A stretch of 64,000 nucleotides of DNA from NCBI RefSeq assembly GCF_014640075.1, contig NZ_BMGG01000002.1:372001-436000 (forward strand), given 5' to 3'. The DNA is from Chelatococcus reniformis (GTDB taxonomy: Bacteria; Pseudomonadota; Alphaproteobacteria; Rhizobiales; Beijerinckiaceae). Shown here in pieces: positions 48,566 through 56,583 of this stretch. Positions within the stretch are counted from its first letter, which is position 1. Each line of letters opens with the position of its first letter. The notes beneath the pieces were generated by a model that saw nothing but the letters and a program-made list of their open reading frames with translations, was not told the origin of the DNA and ran no database searches. A program made the translations under genes and the position numbers.

Positions 48566-49804
48566 TCACTGATCCTTGAGCGCGAGCGCGCAGCCGCCTT
48601 CGGCCAGAGGACGGAAGGCCTTGTCGCCGGGCACCGTCTCCAGGAGCTTGTAGAAGTCCCACGGATACTTCGACTCGTCCGGGCTCTTCACCTGCAGCAG
48701 GTACATGTCGCGAATGACCCGGCCGTCGGCCCGAATCCTGGCGTCGTGGGTGTAGAAGTCGTTGATGGGCAGCTTGCGCATTTCGGCGGTGACGGCGGCG
48801 GCATCGTCGCTCTTGGCCGCTTCGATCGCCTTGAGATAGTGGCTGACGGCGCCATAGACCGCGGCCTGCAGGCTGCCGGGGGCACGGCCGTCGAAGCGCG
48901 CCATGAAGCGCTTGCTCCAGGCGCGGGTCGCGTCGTTCATATCCCAGTAGAAGCTGTCCGCCAGGAGCAGGCCCTGGGCGCTGGCGAGGCCGAGCGCATT
49001 GATGTCGGGCAGGTTGACGAGAAGCGCCGCGATGCTCTGTCCGCCGCCGACGATGCCGAACTCGGCGGCCTGCTTTTGCGCGTTGATCATGTCCGCGCCG
49101 GCGTTGGCGAGACCGATCACCTGGGCGCCCGAGGCCTGTGCCTGCAGCAGGAAGGAGGAGAAGTCGGCGGTGCCGAGCGGCGCGCGGACGGAGCCGAGCA
49201 CGGTGCCGCCGTTGGCCTTGACGACGCGGGCCGCCTGCTCTTCCAGGGCGTGGCCGAAGCTGTAGTCGGCGGTCAGGAAGAACCATTTGCCCAGCCCGCG
49301 ACGCACGACGGCGCCGGCGACCACATTGCCGAGCGCATAGTTGTCGTAGGCCCAGTGCACGCCGTTGGGCGAGCAGGCCTTGCCGGTGAGGTCGGGCGTG
49401 CCGGGCCCGGTCGCCAGGAACACCTTGTTCTTCTCACGGGTGATCTGCTGCACCGACAATGCCACGGCGGACGACACCACCTCGGTGATCATGTCGACCT
49501 TGTCGACGTCGTACCATTTGCGGGCGATGGCGGAGCCGACGTCGGCCTTGTTCTGGTGGTCGGCGGAGACGACCTCGACCGGCACGCCGGCGACCTTGCC
49601 GCCGAAATCCTCGACGGCCATCTGCGCGGCCAGGATGGCGCCCTTGCCCACGTTGTCGGCATAGGGGCCCGACAGGTCCGTCAACACGCCGATGCGGACG
49701 GTGCCGTCGCCAATCTCGGCCCGCGCCGCCTGGGGGGCGGCCAACGCCCCGAACGCCAGCGCGATGCCAGCCGCAATCGTGGTGATGGTGTTGAACACGC
49801 GCAT
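48566..49804 (-). CDS. ABC transporter substrate-binding protein (branched-chain amino-acid/Leu-type family)
   Basis: 412 residues. A signal peptide (TITTIAAGIALAFGALA...ARA) is followed by VRIGVLTDLSGPYADNVGKG, MAVEDFGGKVAGVPVEVVSA, the FFLTADYSFGHALE hinge region and DGRVIRDMYLLQVKSPDESK, the type I periplasmic-binding fold of the LivJ/amide/aromatic-acid family. The ATG at 49804 has GGGAGGAG upstream. No permease or ATPase genes are near; it may supply a transporter encoded elsewhere, or take up the substrate of the adjacent operon. It is on the other side of the LysR gene. Confidence 0.9.
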   Translation of the reverse strand: MRVFNTITTIAAGIALAFGALAAPQAARAEIGDGTVRIGVLTDLSGPYADNVGKGAILAAQMAVEDFGGKVAGVPVEVVSADHQNKADVGSAIARKWYDVDKVDMITEVVSSAVALSVQQITREKNKVFLATGPGTPDLTGKACSPNGVHWAYDNYALGNVVAGAVVRRGLGKWFFLTADYSFGHALEEQAARVVKANGGTVLGSVRAPLGTADFSSFLLQAQASGAQVIGLANAGADMINAQKQAAEFGIVGGGQSIAALLVNLPDINALGLASAQGLLLADSFYWDMNDATRAWSKRFMARFDGRAPGSLQAAVYGAVSHYLKAIEAAKSDDAAAVTAEMRKLPINDFYTHDARIRADGRVIRDMYLLQVKSPDESKYPWDFYKLLETVPGDKAFRPLAEGGCALALKDQ

Positions 49805-49965
49805 GTCTCCTCCCGCGATCGCGCCGGAGGCGTAGGTGCCCCGCGTCGGCGCGCTTGTGGACGGGAAGCTGGCGCGCGGCTCCCGGGCCGGCAAGTTCCG
49901 AATCCTCGGTGCGCCCCGACCTTTTCTCATGGCGGGCTAGCGACGGCTTTGGGCTTTCAAATCGA

Positions 49966-50054
49966 TGGATGGTTGGTCAAGCCCTACCATGACGTTGAGA
50001 ATAAAAGGCCTTCCGTCTTCGCCCCGTCATGGTCGGCCTTGACCCGACCATCCA
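49966..50054. repeat. Long inverted repeat (~29-bp arms)
   Basis: TGGATGGTTGGTCAAGCCCT...GACG (49966-49994) is an imperfect inverted partner of CGTCATGGTCGGCCTTGACC...TCCA (50025-50054), around a 30-base centre. About 25 of 29 positions match. The motif TGACCCGACCATCC and relatives occur as dispersed hairpin repeats in many alphaproteobacteria. It lies between the SBP gene and the secreted protein gene. Confidence 0.7.
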
Positions 50055-50093
50055 TCCGCTCTGAGGGTCAGCTTCACTGGGTCGACCACTCGT

Positions 50094-50582
50094 ATGGAGA
50101 ATGTCATGAGACGGCTGTCTGCCGCGGCCCTTGGCCTAGGTGCGGCGCTGGTTGCGTCCACGGCCTCGGGGCAATCCCCCTTGGACAAACACGTCTCCGA
50201 CGGAGCGGTCAAAGCGGCGCTGAACCTCGCCCTGACGAACATCTCCAGGGCGAAGTGCGAGGATCTCAAGCCATGCGCCGCCCCAACGGCCGATGAGAAG
50301 GCGCACCCGCCCATTTCCATCGCCGAGGCGCGGGCCGCCATGAAGGCGGGAATCGTATCCGGCATCGCCGAGCATTGTGGACTGGACTGGCACCGGCGCA
50401 CGTTCGTTCCGATGATGGTCTATCACCGCAAGGCGGTTCAGATGAATGAGCGGCAAATGGCCCTGATGGGGTTGCTGCACGGCATGCAGCAGGCGAGGGT
50501 CTCACGCGCGCTCGGAGCCTCCGGGACTTGCTCGGCCGATATGAAGGCCAAGGTCAACGCTGGTTTGCCCGCACCCGAGTAA
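50094..50582 (+). CDS. Hypothetical secreted protein, 162 aa
   Basis: Starts with RRLSAAALGLGAALVASTAS, a signal peptide with cleavage likely near SG/QS. The mature part of ~135 residues has a helix-rich composition with three cysteines (AKCEDLKPC, EHCGLDW) and MMVYHRKAVQMNERQMALMG. I do not recognise a family. There are two possible starts (50094 or 50106, just before the signal). It stands alone. Confidence 0.75.
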   Translation: MENVMRRLSAAALGLGAALVASTASGQSPLDKHVSDGAVKAALNLALTNISRAKCEDLKPCAAPTADEKAHPPISIAEARAAMKAGIVSGIAEHCGLDWHRRTFVPMMVYHRKAVQMNERQMALMGLLHGMQQARVSRALGASGTCSADMKAKVNAGLPAPE

Positions 50583-50720
50583 GCCGCGCTGATCGTCGGC
50601 GCGGCCCGCGCGGGCAGGCGTCGGGGGAAAGCCGCTCCCGAGGCCTGCTTCGCTGCTGGATCGCTCCCTTGGCGTGGAGCGTTTCACTTGCTTGGGCCAT
50701 TCCCTCAAACGCAGAGCGCT

Positions 50721-50909
50721 CTAACCCATCCGAGGGCGTTCGTGATCGCCTTCGCCGATGGCGCGCCAGATTTGGCCTGCGTTGTGGATCAGCCAGTCGC
50801 GGACCATCAGCTCGACGGCTTCGGCCCGAGAGACCGCCACGGACTGTTGGTCGATGAACCGGTCCAGTGCTTCGATGAGCGCGGGCGAAAAATCGATCTC
50901 GATACGCAT
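50721..50909 (-). CDS. Small ribbon-helix-helix-like protein, 62 aa
   Basis: MRIEIDFSPALIEALDRFID, then VSRAEAVELMVRDWLIHNAG: one beta strand followed by two helices, the ribbon-helix-helix layout of CopG/Arc-type DNA-binding proteins. No toxin gene is adjacent. A function as a small regulator is inferred and the exact family is not certain. Confidence 0.6.
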   Translation of the reverse strand: MRIEIDFSPALIEALDRFIDQQSVAVSRAEAVELMVRDWLIHNAGQIWRAIGEGDHERPRMG

Positions 50910-51192
50910 GCCATACCCCCAGGGCTGGGACGTATACCGCTACCGGGCCAGCCCTACGAGCGGCGCCGCTCGTCACGCGCGCGATCGTGAGCGATACGGG
51001 GAGGATCATCGCGCAGCTCAGGCCGCGGCGCCGGGGTGTCAGCTGCGCCGCCTCCGGGCTCGATCACGTGGACGCGCCGGACCTGAAATCGGCTCGGTAG
51101 CAAAGGCTTGGAGCTGGGCCATCAGCCTGGGACAAGGAACAGGGCCGTCGTGCCGATGCGATCGACCGGGACATGCCCCGGCGCGCGGCGTC

Positions 51193-51594
51193 TCACGCGG
51201 TTCTGCGCCGTGCCCGGGCGGTCAGGAGTTGGGACGCGTAGGCACGCGTAGTGAGGCCGAGCTTGGAGGCCCTGTCGTCGTCGTCCGTCGTCCACCACAG
51301 CATCTCGATCGCCGAGCGCAGGGGTCTGCCCTCCCAGGCAGCCGCACCATCACCTTCGTAGCTGCGCCGGACCTGCGCGAACCTGATATCGCGGAGATCG
51401 ACCCCGCCGGCGAGCATCTCAAGGGTGCGCTGGCGGCCATCCTGCCACGCACAAGGGGCGATGACCGTCACGGGGCTCTCGCCGTGCGGCGGCGCGTCGG
51501 AATGTTGGATCAGCACCATCGCGCAGCGCTGCCTGGTGCTCGTCGTGAAGGGCCGCACATCGATCGGCCCGATCTGCTCGGTTGTATACGGCAT
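51193..51594 (-). CDS. Hypothetical protein, 133 aa
   Basis: From a plausible ATG at 51594: TTEQIGPIDVRPFTTSTRQR, VTVIAPCAWQDGRQRTLEML, GGVDLRDIRFAQVRRSYEGD, WEGRPLRSAIEMLWWTTDDD. No family recognised; the composition is ordinary for this genome and the frame keeps good third-position GC use. The start is uncertain; the frame extends to 51846. Confidence 0.5.
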   Translation of the reverse strand: MPYTTEQIGPIDVRPFTTSTRQRCAMVLIQHSDAPPHGESPVTVIAPCAWQDGRQRTLEMLAGGVDLRDIRFAQVRRSYEGDGAAAWEGRPLRSAIEMLWWTTDDDDRASKLGLTTRAYASQLLTARARRRTA

Positions 51595-51936
51595 CAGAAC
51601 CCGTCGGCGTCCAATCCAGCGAACAATGGAGCGATCGCCAGTCGAAGAGCCCGGCCCTTCGCCTAGGCGGATCGTCGTCTCCACCCCGGGAGTATGCCGA
51701 AAATTTGGCCAAAGTTGTCCGCCTTCTTTGCCGCATCCCGTTCGGCCCCGCGGAGGGACCCGCGGCCTCACGCGGCATTGGCATCGCCGCGGGCTCCGCG
51801 ATGTACGTTGCGGCGACTGCGGCAGGCGTGGGGGCCCTTCGCGCACGCTGTAGAGGCGCCAAGCGTTAGCCGTGCAGCCGTCGCATCATGCGCGGTGTGA
51901 CGGGTGATCCATCAAGCGCGAAGTGCCCTGAAACTG
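51595..51936. other. Geneless stretch
   Basis: Shadow frames only. The part from 51685 onward becomes lower in GC, leading into the AT-rich LuxR gene. Confidence 0.4.
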
Positions 51937-52677
51937 TTACGTGCACGCGACAGGATCGATCGAGCTCGGTTCCGGGCGAGGTTCGCCATAGCCTCCGTCG
52001 GAAGCTCTCGTTACTGACGCGCCGATGATCTCGTTCGCCAGTATCGCTACTTCCGTCCGATTTTTTGTGCCTAGTTTTTTCATAATATTGCGAATATGAA
52101 CTTTGACTGTGGCTGGGGAAATGTTCAATTCGATTGCAATTCCATTGTTGCTTTTTCCAGAAGCAAGTTTTGATATTATCAATAGCTCCTGGGGTGTGAG
52201 CGCTTTCTGCTCCGGCGCGTGAGCGGCGCGGGAAGATCTTGACTCGGCCGCCAGCGATATGTCCGGGCTCACGAAGGTCCCGCCAGCTGCGACGAACTCC
52301 AGCTCGATGGCGACATTGCTGACATCCGTGTGGTCGGAGATGTATCCGGACACGCCGATGGCAAGCGCTGCGGAGGCTGCTTCCCTGCTTTTCTCTCGCG
52401 TAATAGCTGCGATGCGTGGTGGGCCCTCGACCGATCGGATCAGCTTGATGCTGCGCGCCAGGTCATATGTATTGTAAGGTTGATCCAACAGAACGATCAG
52501 GGACGTCTGCTTCGACAATGCGCTTTTCAGCCAGGCCGAAAGGTTCGGGAAGCCAACGACTTCGCGCCCTTTCGCATCCAAGCATTTTACGATGCATTCA
52601 CGTTGAAATGGGCGCTCCTCGAGGACGGCCCAAAAGGTCTTGGCCGAGGATCTTGCCGGGCCTCCACTCGACGCCAT
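51937..52677 (-). CDS. LuxR/NarL-type regulator with atypical receiver, AT-rich, 246 aa
   Basis: An N-terminal receiver-like region (AVLEERPFQRECIVKCLDAK, TSLIVLLDQPYNTYDLARSI, VAAGGTFVSPDISLAAESRS) in which the usual paired aspartates at strand 1 are E-E. One aspartate is present near the phospho-acceptor position (VLLDQ) and a lysine occurs in ITREKSRE, so phosphorylation is uncertain. The C-terminal helix-turn-helix is complete (LTPQELLIISKLASGKSNNG, SPATVKVHIRNIMKKLGTKN). It is clearly paralogous to the gene at 19694-20377. Its helix-turn-helix DNA is unusually AT-rich for this chromosome, a sign of transfer. Confidence 0.88.
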   Translation of the reverse strand: MASSGGPARSSAKTFWAVLEERPFQRECIVKCLDAKGREVVGFPNLSAWLKSALSKQTSLIVLLDQPYNTYDLARSIKLIRSVEGPPRIAAITREKSREAASAALAIGVSGYISDHTDVSNVAIELEFVAAGGTFVSPDISLAAESRSSRAAHAPEQKALTPQELLIISKLASGKSNNGIAIELNISPATVKVHIRNIMKKLGTKNRTEVAILANEIIGASVTRASDGGYGEPRPEPSSIDPVACT

Positions 52678-53144
52678 AGCACCGCCTTCCCTGCACGCCA
52701 GCTTCTATTTGCCCTGGCTATCCACCCGGAGTAACCGAGCCGCTGGCCGAGCCTAGCGAACTGAGCCTTGAGCGGATTAGATCGTCAACGACAAACAGTT
52801 TGCATACTGCGCGTCGCATGGTCGCTGCCGACGCTGTTCTTATTGCCAAGCACGACTTTCTCGCCGAAGCTACACATTTCGTTTGACTGGCGTATACCTA
52901 AAACGGATGTGGCGGACGGTTGAATTATCCAAAAGTGGTAGAACGGAGCCGTTCTGAGTGTCGGCTGGTAAGGCAAGGGGCTGCGGGAATTTCGATCGTG
53001 GAGACCAGTCTTCGCGAATCCATCCGGTCTCGGGTCAGTCCCCTTTGCGGGTCGGATTGATACCACTCTAGGTGATTAGAACGTCCTGCACGTAGTATCA
53101 TACCGCCAACGGCTTATTGATAATAAACATATAGTCGTATCGAA
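52678..53144. other. AT-rich geneless stretch upstream of the Hint gene
   Basis: No supported gene; a short frame at 52785-53066 (minus) has no domain. The composition is well below the genome's usual GC content, suggesting imported DNA or regulatory sequence. Confidence 0.45.
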
Positions 53145-53183
53145 TTCTAATCCGCGCGACCTAAGTCGTATAATAATTTAGGT
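53145..53183 (+). promoter_or_regulatory. Candidate promoter with ACCTAA/TTAGGT dyad ahead of the Hint gene
   Basis: ACCTAA (53159-53164) and TTAGGT (53178-53183) are perfect inverted arms. A consensus -10 hexamer TATAAT (53169-53174) lies between them, with a weak -35-like TTCTAA 18 bases before. If used, the transcript would have a leader of ~325 bases before the Hint-protein ATG. The 323 bases after it contain no supported gene. Confidence 0.45.
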
Positions 53184-53506
53184 TGATGCACTGCACTATT
53201 TTTGATTAGTCTCCGCTTGCGCGCCGCGTAGATTTGCGGAGGGCGCAGTTTCACGTGGGGATCTGCAAAATTGGCGAGCTCTGATGCCACCGGTCGGCGC
53301 TTCCCGACGAGCCTCGCCCCTGACGAGTTTCGAAAGAAAAACGTTGGGGTGCAAAGGCCACCTTGGGCGCCGGTGAGAGCTCTGTTCCCAGGTGGTTTGC
53401 ACTTCGCAGCTACAATCACCAGACCGCGATAGTGCCGCCGGCTAACTAGCAGGCGGTGGGCGGTCATTCGTCCTGAAATCATCTTTCTGGCAATATGGAG
53501 CGTATT

Positions 53507-54400
53507 ATGGCGGATGTGTCCTACGCGCGTTTTTACACGTACAATGACGGAACGGGCTTGATCACCTCTGAACAAGGCACCGCGGCCGACCCGGCTGTGC
53601 TCGATGCGCCGGAGCCCCCGACCGCGCTGGGCGTCGGCGACTCGGCCGACATCACGTTCCAAGGCACGACGGCTTCCTGGGTCTATCAGGGTATCAGCGC
53701 GACAGGTCAGCCGTTCTTCGAGAGCCAGGACGGCACCACGCATATCTTTCTGTCGCCCGACGGTGCCCTCGATCCGGGCGACCCGGTGCCGCCGTTTGCC
53801 CCCGACGCCTACTGCTTCCTCGCCGGGACGATGATCGCGACGCCGGAAGGTGAGCGCGCGGTCGAGACGCTGGCGGCGGGCGATCTGGTGCTGACCGCCA
53901 GCGGCCAGACCCGGCCGGTGCTGTGGGTCGGCCGACAGACTGTCGCCGCCGTGTTTGCCGACCCGATGCGCAGCTATCCCGTCCGCGTGGCTGCCGGGGC
54001 GCTCGCTGAAGGCGTTCCGACCCGCGACCTCTATGTGTCGCCCGACCACGGGGTCCTCGTGGACGATGTGCTCGTGCAGGCCAGCGCGCTGGTCAACGGC
54101 ACGACCATCACCCGCGTCACCCAGCCGGAGGCGACGTTCACCTACTATCACATCGAACTGGAAGACCACGCTCTGGTGCTCGCCAACGGCACCGCCGCGG
54201 AGACCTTCGTCGACAACGTCAGCCGGCGCCAGTTCGACAACCACGCGGAGTACGATGCGCTGTTCGGCGACAGCCGCGCCCGTATTCCGGAGCTCGACCT
54301 GCCGCGGGTGAAGTCGGCGCGTCAGCTGTCGCGGGTCCTTCGCGATCAACTGGCGGCCCGGGCCGCGGCGTTGGGCTTCCTGGTCGAGGCAGCCGCCTAA
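53507..54400 (+). CDS. Hint-domain (Hedgehog/intein-fold) protein, 297 aa
   Basis: The N-terminal ~100 residues have repeated short beta motifs (VSYARFYTYNDGTGLI, ITFQGTTASWVYQGIS, FFESQDGTTHIFLSPDGALD). A Hint_2 domain follows (~103-230): YCFLAGTMIATPEGERAVET with the leading Cys, LAAGDLVLTASGQTRPVLWV, LYVSPDHGVLVDDVLVQASA and YYHIELEDHALVLANGTAAE. The key Cys of the first strand and the SPDH and HIELEDH histidines are present, so self-processing is possible. The last ~60 residues are charged and helical. No secretion genes or toxins are adjacent. The ATG at 53507 was chosen over 53495. Confidence 0.85.
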   Translation: MADVSYARFYTYNDGTGLITSEQGTAADPAVLDAPEPPTALGVGDSADITFQGTTASWVYQGISATGQPFFESQDGTTHIFLSPDGALDPGDPVPPFAPDAYCFLAGTMIATPEGERAVETLAAGDLVLTASGQTRPVLWVGRQTVAAVFADPMRSYPVRVAAGALAEGVPTRDLYVSPDHGVLVDDVLVQASALVNGTTITRVTQPEATFTYYHIELEDHALVLANGTAAETFVDNVSRRQFDNHAEYDALFGDSRARIPELDLPRVKSARQLSRVLRDQLAARAAALGFLVEAAA

Positions 54401-54415
54401 AGCCTGTATTGCGTT

Positions 54416-54443
54416 GGCCCCGCCGGCTTGTGCCGGCGGGGCC
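54416..54443 (+). terminator. Strong 12-bp GC hairpin after the Hint gene
   Basis: GGCCCCGCCGGC pairs perfectly with GCCGGCGGGGCC around a TTGT loop, 16 bases past the Hint stop, with no T run. It is likely an intrinsic terminator. Confidence 0.75.
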
Positions 54444-54546
54444 TTGATGCACACGATTCGGACCGGGCGGGTCCGCGACATGCCCAAAGCGCCACTGCAA
54501 GCCTTCCGCCTGGGGGCGCGCCCAGGCCTTTTTGGACATCGGCGAG

Positions 54547-54852
54547 CTACAGCGTCGAAACCTGACGGGCTCCCGCTCGTGACAGAGCATGCTCGATGGC
54601 GTCGCGCCCGGGGCCATGACAGTCGACGGACACTTCGATAGCTCCGTTCAACTCCGGCGTCCCGGTCCTTCCAACTCCCGGGTGTCCGCTTTCGGCGTCC
54701 GCGCCTGAGATTTCCGAACCAGCGGAGTTCGCTTCGCCCTTGGCGTGGACGAATATGTCCGTCCGTTCGACGTGGAGCTCCTGGACGAGATGCTCGATCG
54801 CAAGCTCCGCGCTGCGGCGGGTGGAAAACTCACCGGTGATTGTCGATTCCAT
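54547..54852 (-). CDS. Hypothetical small protein, 101 aa
   Basis: From the ATG at 54852 (GGGAGA ribosome-binding site 9 bases upstream): ESTITGEFSTRRSAELAIEH, LVQELHVERTDIFVHAKGEA, then a loop (GSEISGADAESGHPGV) and AIEVSVDCHGPGRDAIEHAL. Two beta-alpha-beta-like halves are visible, as in ferredoxin-like stress proteins. Homologues in Hyphomicrobiales are known to me only as conserved hypothetical. Function unknown. Confidence 0.7.
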   Translation of the reverse strand: MESTITGEFSTRRSAELAIEHLVQELHVERTDIFVHAKGEANSAGSEISGADAESGHPGVGRTGTPELNGAIEVSVDCHGPGRDAIEHALSRAGARQVSTL

Positions 54853-55073
54853 GTCAGTGTCTCCCGTGGCTAGCACCTTGCAGCCCGCGCCGAGACGGCG
54901 GGCTTCGTGTCCGAAGCGGCGGCGTAGCCCGCATCTCCTCGCGCCTGTCGGCCCCTTTCAGGCTCAGCGTCTCATCGGTGGCGCTTTTCGGTCTGGGTTC
55001 ACGCCGCATGTCCGCGCTGACGGCGCGTAGCCCCGCCCAATCTCGCGGTACCGCAATAGACGAGCGCCCCGAG

Positions 55074-55286
55074 CTAGGTGGTCTCCGGGCCCGCGAGACC
55101 GTCGTCCACCAGCGTGCCGAGCAGGCGCATGAACTCACGCCGGGGTGGGCTCTCGTCGTTCAAAAACGCGCCGAGTTCCACACGATGGCGAGCGTCGGCG
55201 GTCCGATGCTCGACGCAAACCTGTCCCGACCGATCCTTCACCAACAGCCATTGGTCACCATCCTGGCTACGGTGGAGCAGGCGCAT
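55074..55286 (-). CDS. Hypothetical small protein, 70 aa
   Basis: MRLLHRSQDGDQWLLVKDRS, GQVCVEHRTADARHRVELGA, then LNDESPPRREFMRLLGTLVD. It has a short beta-rich front and one helix at the end. The start ATG at 55286 has GGAG upstream. The frame extends further but with poor protein character. No family recognised. Confidence 0.6.
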   Translation of the reverse strand: MRLLHRSQDGDQWLLVKDRSGQVCVEHRTADARHRVELGAFLNDESPPRREFMRLLGTLVDDGLAGPETT

Positions 55287-56246
55287 GAGGGAACTCCGAT
55301 CTCTGCGAACTCCTGCTAAACGGAAGGGCGCGGCCGATGTTCCAGCGTTCTCCAAAGCGAATTTCGGACCGAGAAGCTAGCCTGCTTGCCCGCTCGCGCG
55401 CAGCTTTCGGCAGTGCGCAGCTCCTGGCTCGACGATGCGCGACGCGCCACCTCCGCAACGCGCCGCGCAGGACGGATCGGCTCGGCCTGGATCGCCCTGA
55501 TCGCCTTCAGGATCTCCTGGGCGAAAGCGGAGCTCGAGGACCGGTCGTGTCCCGTTGGTGTAGCTCCGCGGTAGCGGAGGCGGTCGCCCGCGCTCTCGTT
55601 GAGAAGGGCTGCAGCGGGTGGCTGGAGGCTCGGACCGGGGCGCCGGGGCTTGAAGCGGTCGCGGCGGCTTAGATAAAGTGGCGAGCCGGGCAGAGGTAAT
55701 GGCAGGCTCTGCCCGGCCCTGACCGACGGGGAAATCGGAAAACCACGTCAGCTTGCGGGCAGGTATTCGCCCGCTACATGATCCGCAAGTGGGGGACCGT
55801 TCCTTCGATCATCGTCCGGGCCACGCACTCCGATAGCGAGCGCCTAAAAGCTTCGCGGCCTTGTCCGCTTCTACGAGGCGATGCTGATCATCAAGTAGGC
55901 AGCCTCCCCGACGTCCGTCGTTTTCGCGTCGGGAAACTGGGATTGATCGGCTCGCCGAGATCGGAACGCATACCGTCCCCCGAGACGAGCCAGAACGCTC
56001 AGCCTTCGTCTCCTTTCTCCGCCTCCAGCCGGGAATACTGCGGCGGCGCGGCCCGCTGTTGGGCTGCGAGTCTGGGAGGAGCTGTCATGGCGGGAGCATG
56101 GCACGGCGCTGTCAACGAGCCTTCGCTCCGACCTCAGGCGGAACGGCCCAGGAACGGGGTTTGGCGATCGCGGCGTCGACCTTGGGGACCGCCAAGCCGG
56201 CCGGGCGGCGGACATTTCCACTCAAGCATTGGCTTTCTGGAAATCT
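55287..56246. other. Geneless stretch of ~960 bases with a perfect hairpin
   Basis: No frame shows a domain. GCCGGGCAGAG (55685-55695) and CTCTGCCCGGC (55707-55717) form a perfect 11-bp stem with an 11-base loop. A short in-frame tail LRGLVRFYEAMLIIK before a stop near 55896 could be a gene remnant, not assigned. The stretch ends at tRNA-Lys. Confidence 0.55.
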
Positions 56247-56322
56247 TGGTGAGCGCGCAGGGACTCGAACCCTGGACCTACTGATTAAAAGTCAGTTGCT
56301 CTACCGGCTGAGCTACGCGCTC
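56247..56322 (-). tRNA. tRNA-Lys (anticodon TTT)
   Basis: On the minus strand: acceptor GAGCGCG, D-arm TAGCTCAGCCGGTAGAGCA, anticodon loop CTTTTAA, T-arm GGTTCGAGTCC, ending CGCGCTCACCA with encoded CCA. All arms pair. The geneless and accessory stretch lies on its 3' side. Confidence 0.97.
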
Positions 56323-56373
56323 GCTCCGCGGCTTGATAGGCGCTGGGGGCTGCCGGGTCAACTGGTGCGTCCA

Positions 56374-56407
56374 TGGCGCGGTCAGCCGGCTGGCGCGGTC
56401 AGCCGGC
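56374..56407. repeat. Two tandem 17-bp copies
   Basis: TGGCGCGGTCAGCCGGC occurs twice end to end between tRNA-Lys and the SBP gene. It may be a small tandem repeat or the relic of a slipped copy. Confidence 0.6.
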
Positions 56408-56583
56408 TGGGCGGCATCGACGCTTGGCGCGGCGGCCGCGCCGCACGGGCCGAGAGTGTCGCCAACTTGACAGTTTACGCCGTCGCCGCGTGCACAATGA
56501 TCGCAACGGAGGTGCACGGCGGCGGCCGGCGCAAGCGCGCCGGTGCTGCCGCAGCGCCTGCACAACGATAGCGGGGGGCACTC

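Noticed and set aside
50715-50724. AGAGCGCTCT palindrome as an operator.
   Set aside because: It is short and part of a common TTAGAGCGC-type intergenic repeat end; no promoter context supports it.
53147-54487. A 446-codon frame on the minus strand over the Hint-domain gene.
   Set aside because: It has no recognisable domain and covers the Hint domain with its conserved residues; judged a shadow.
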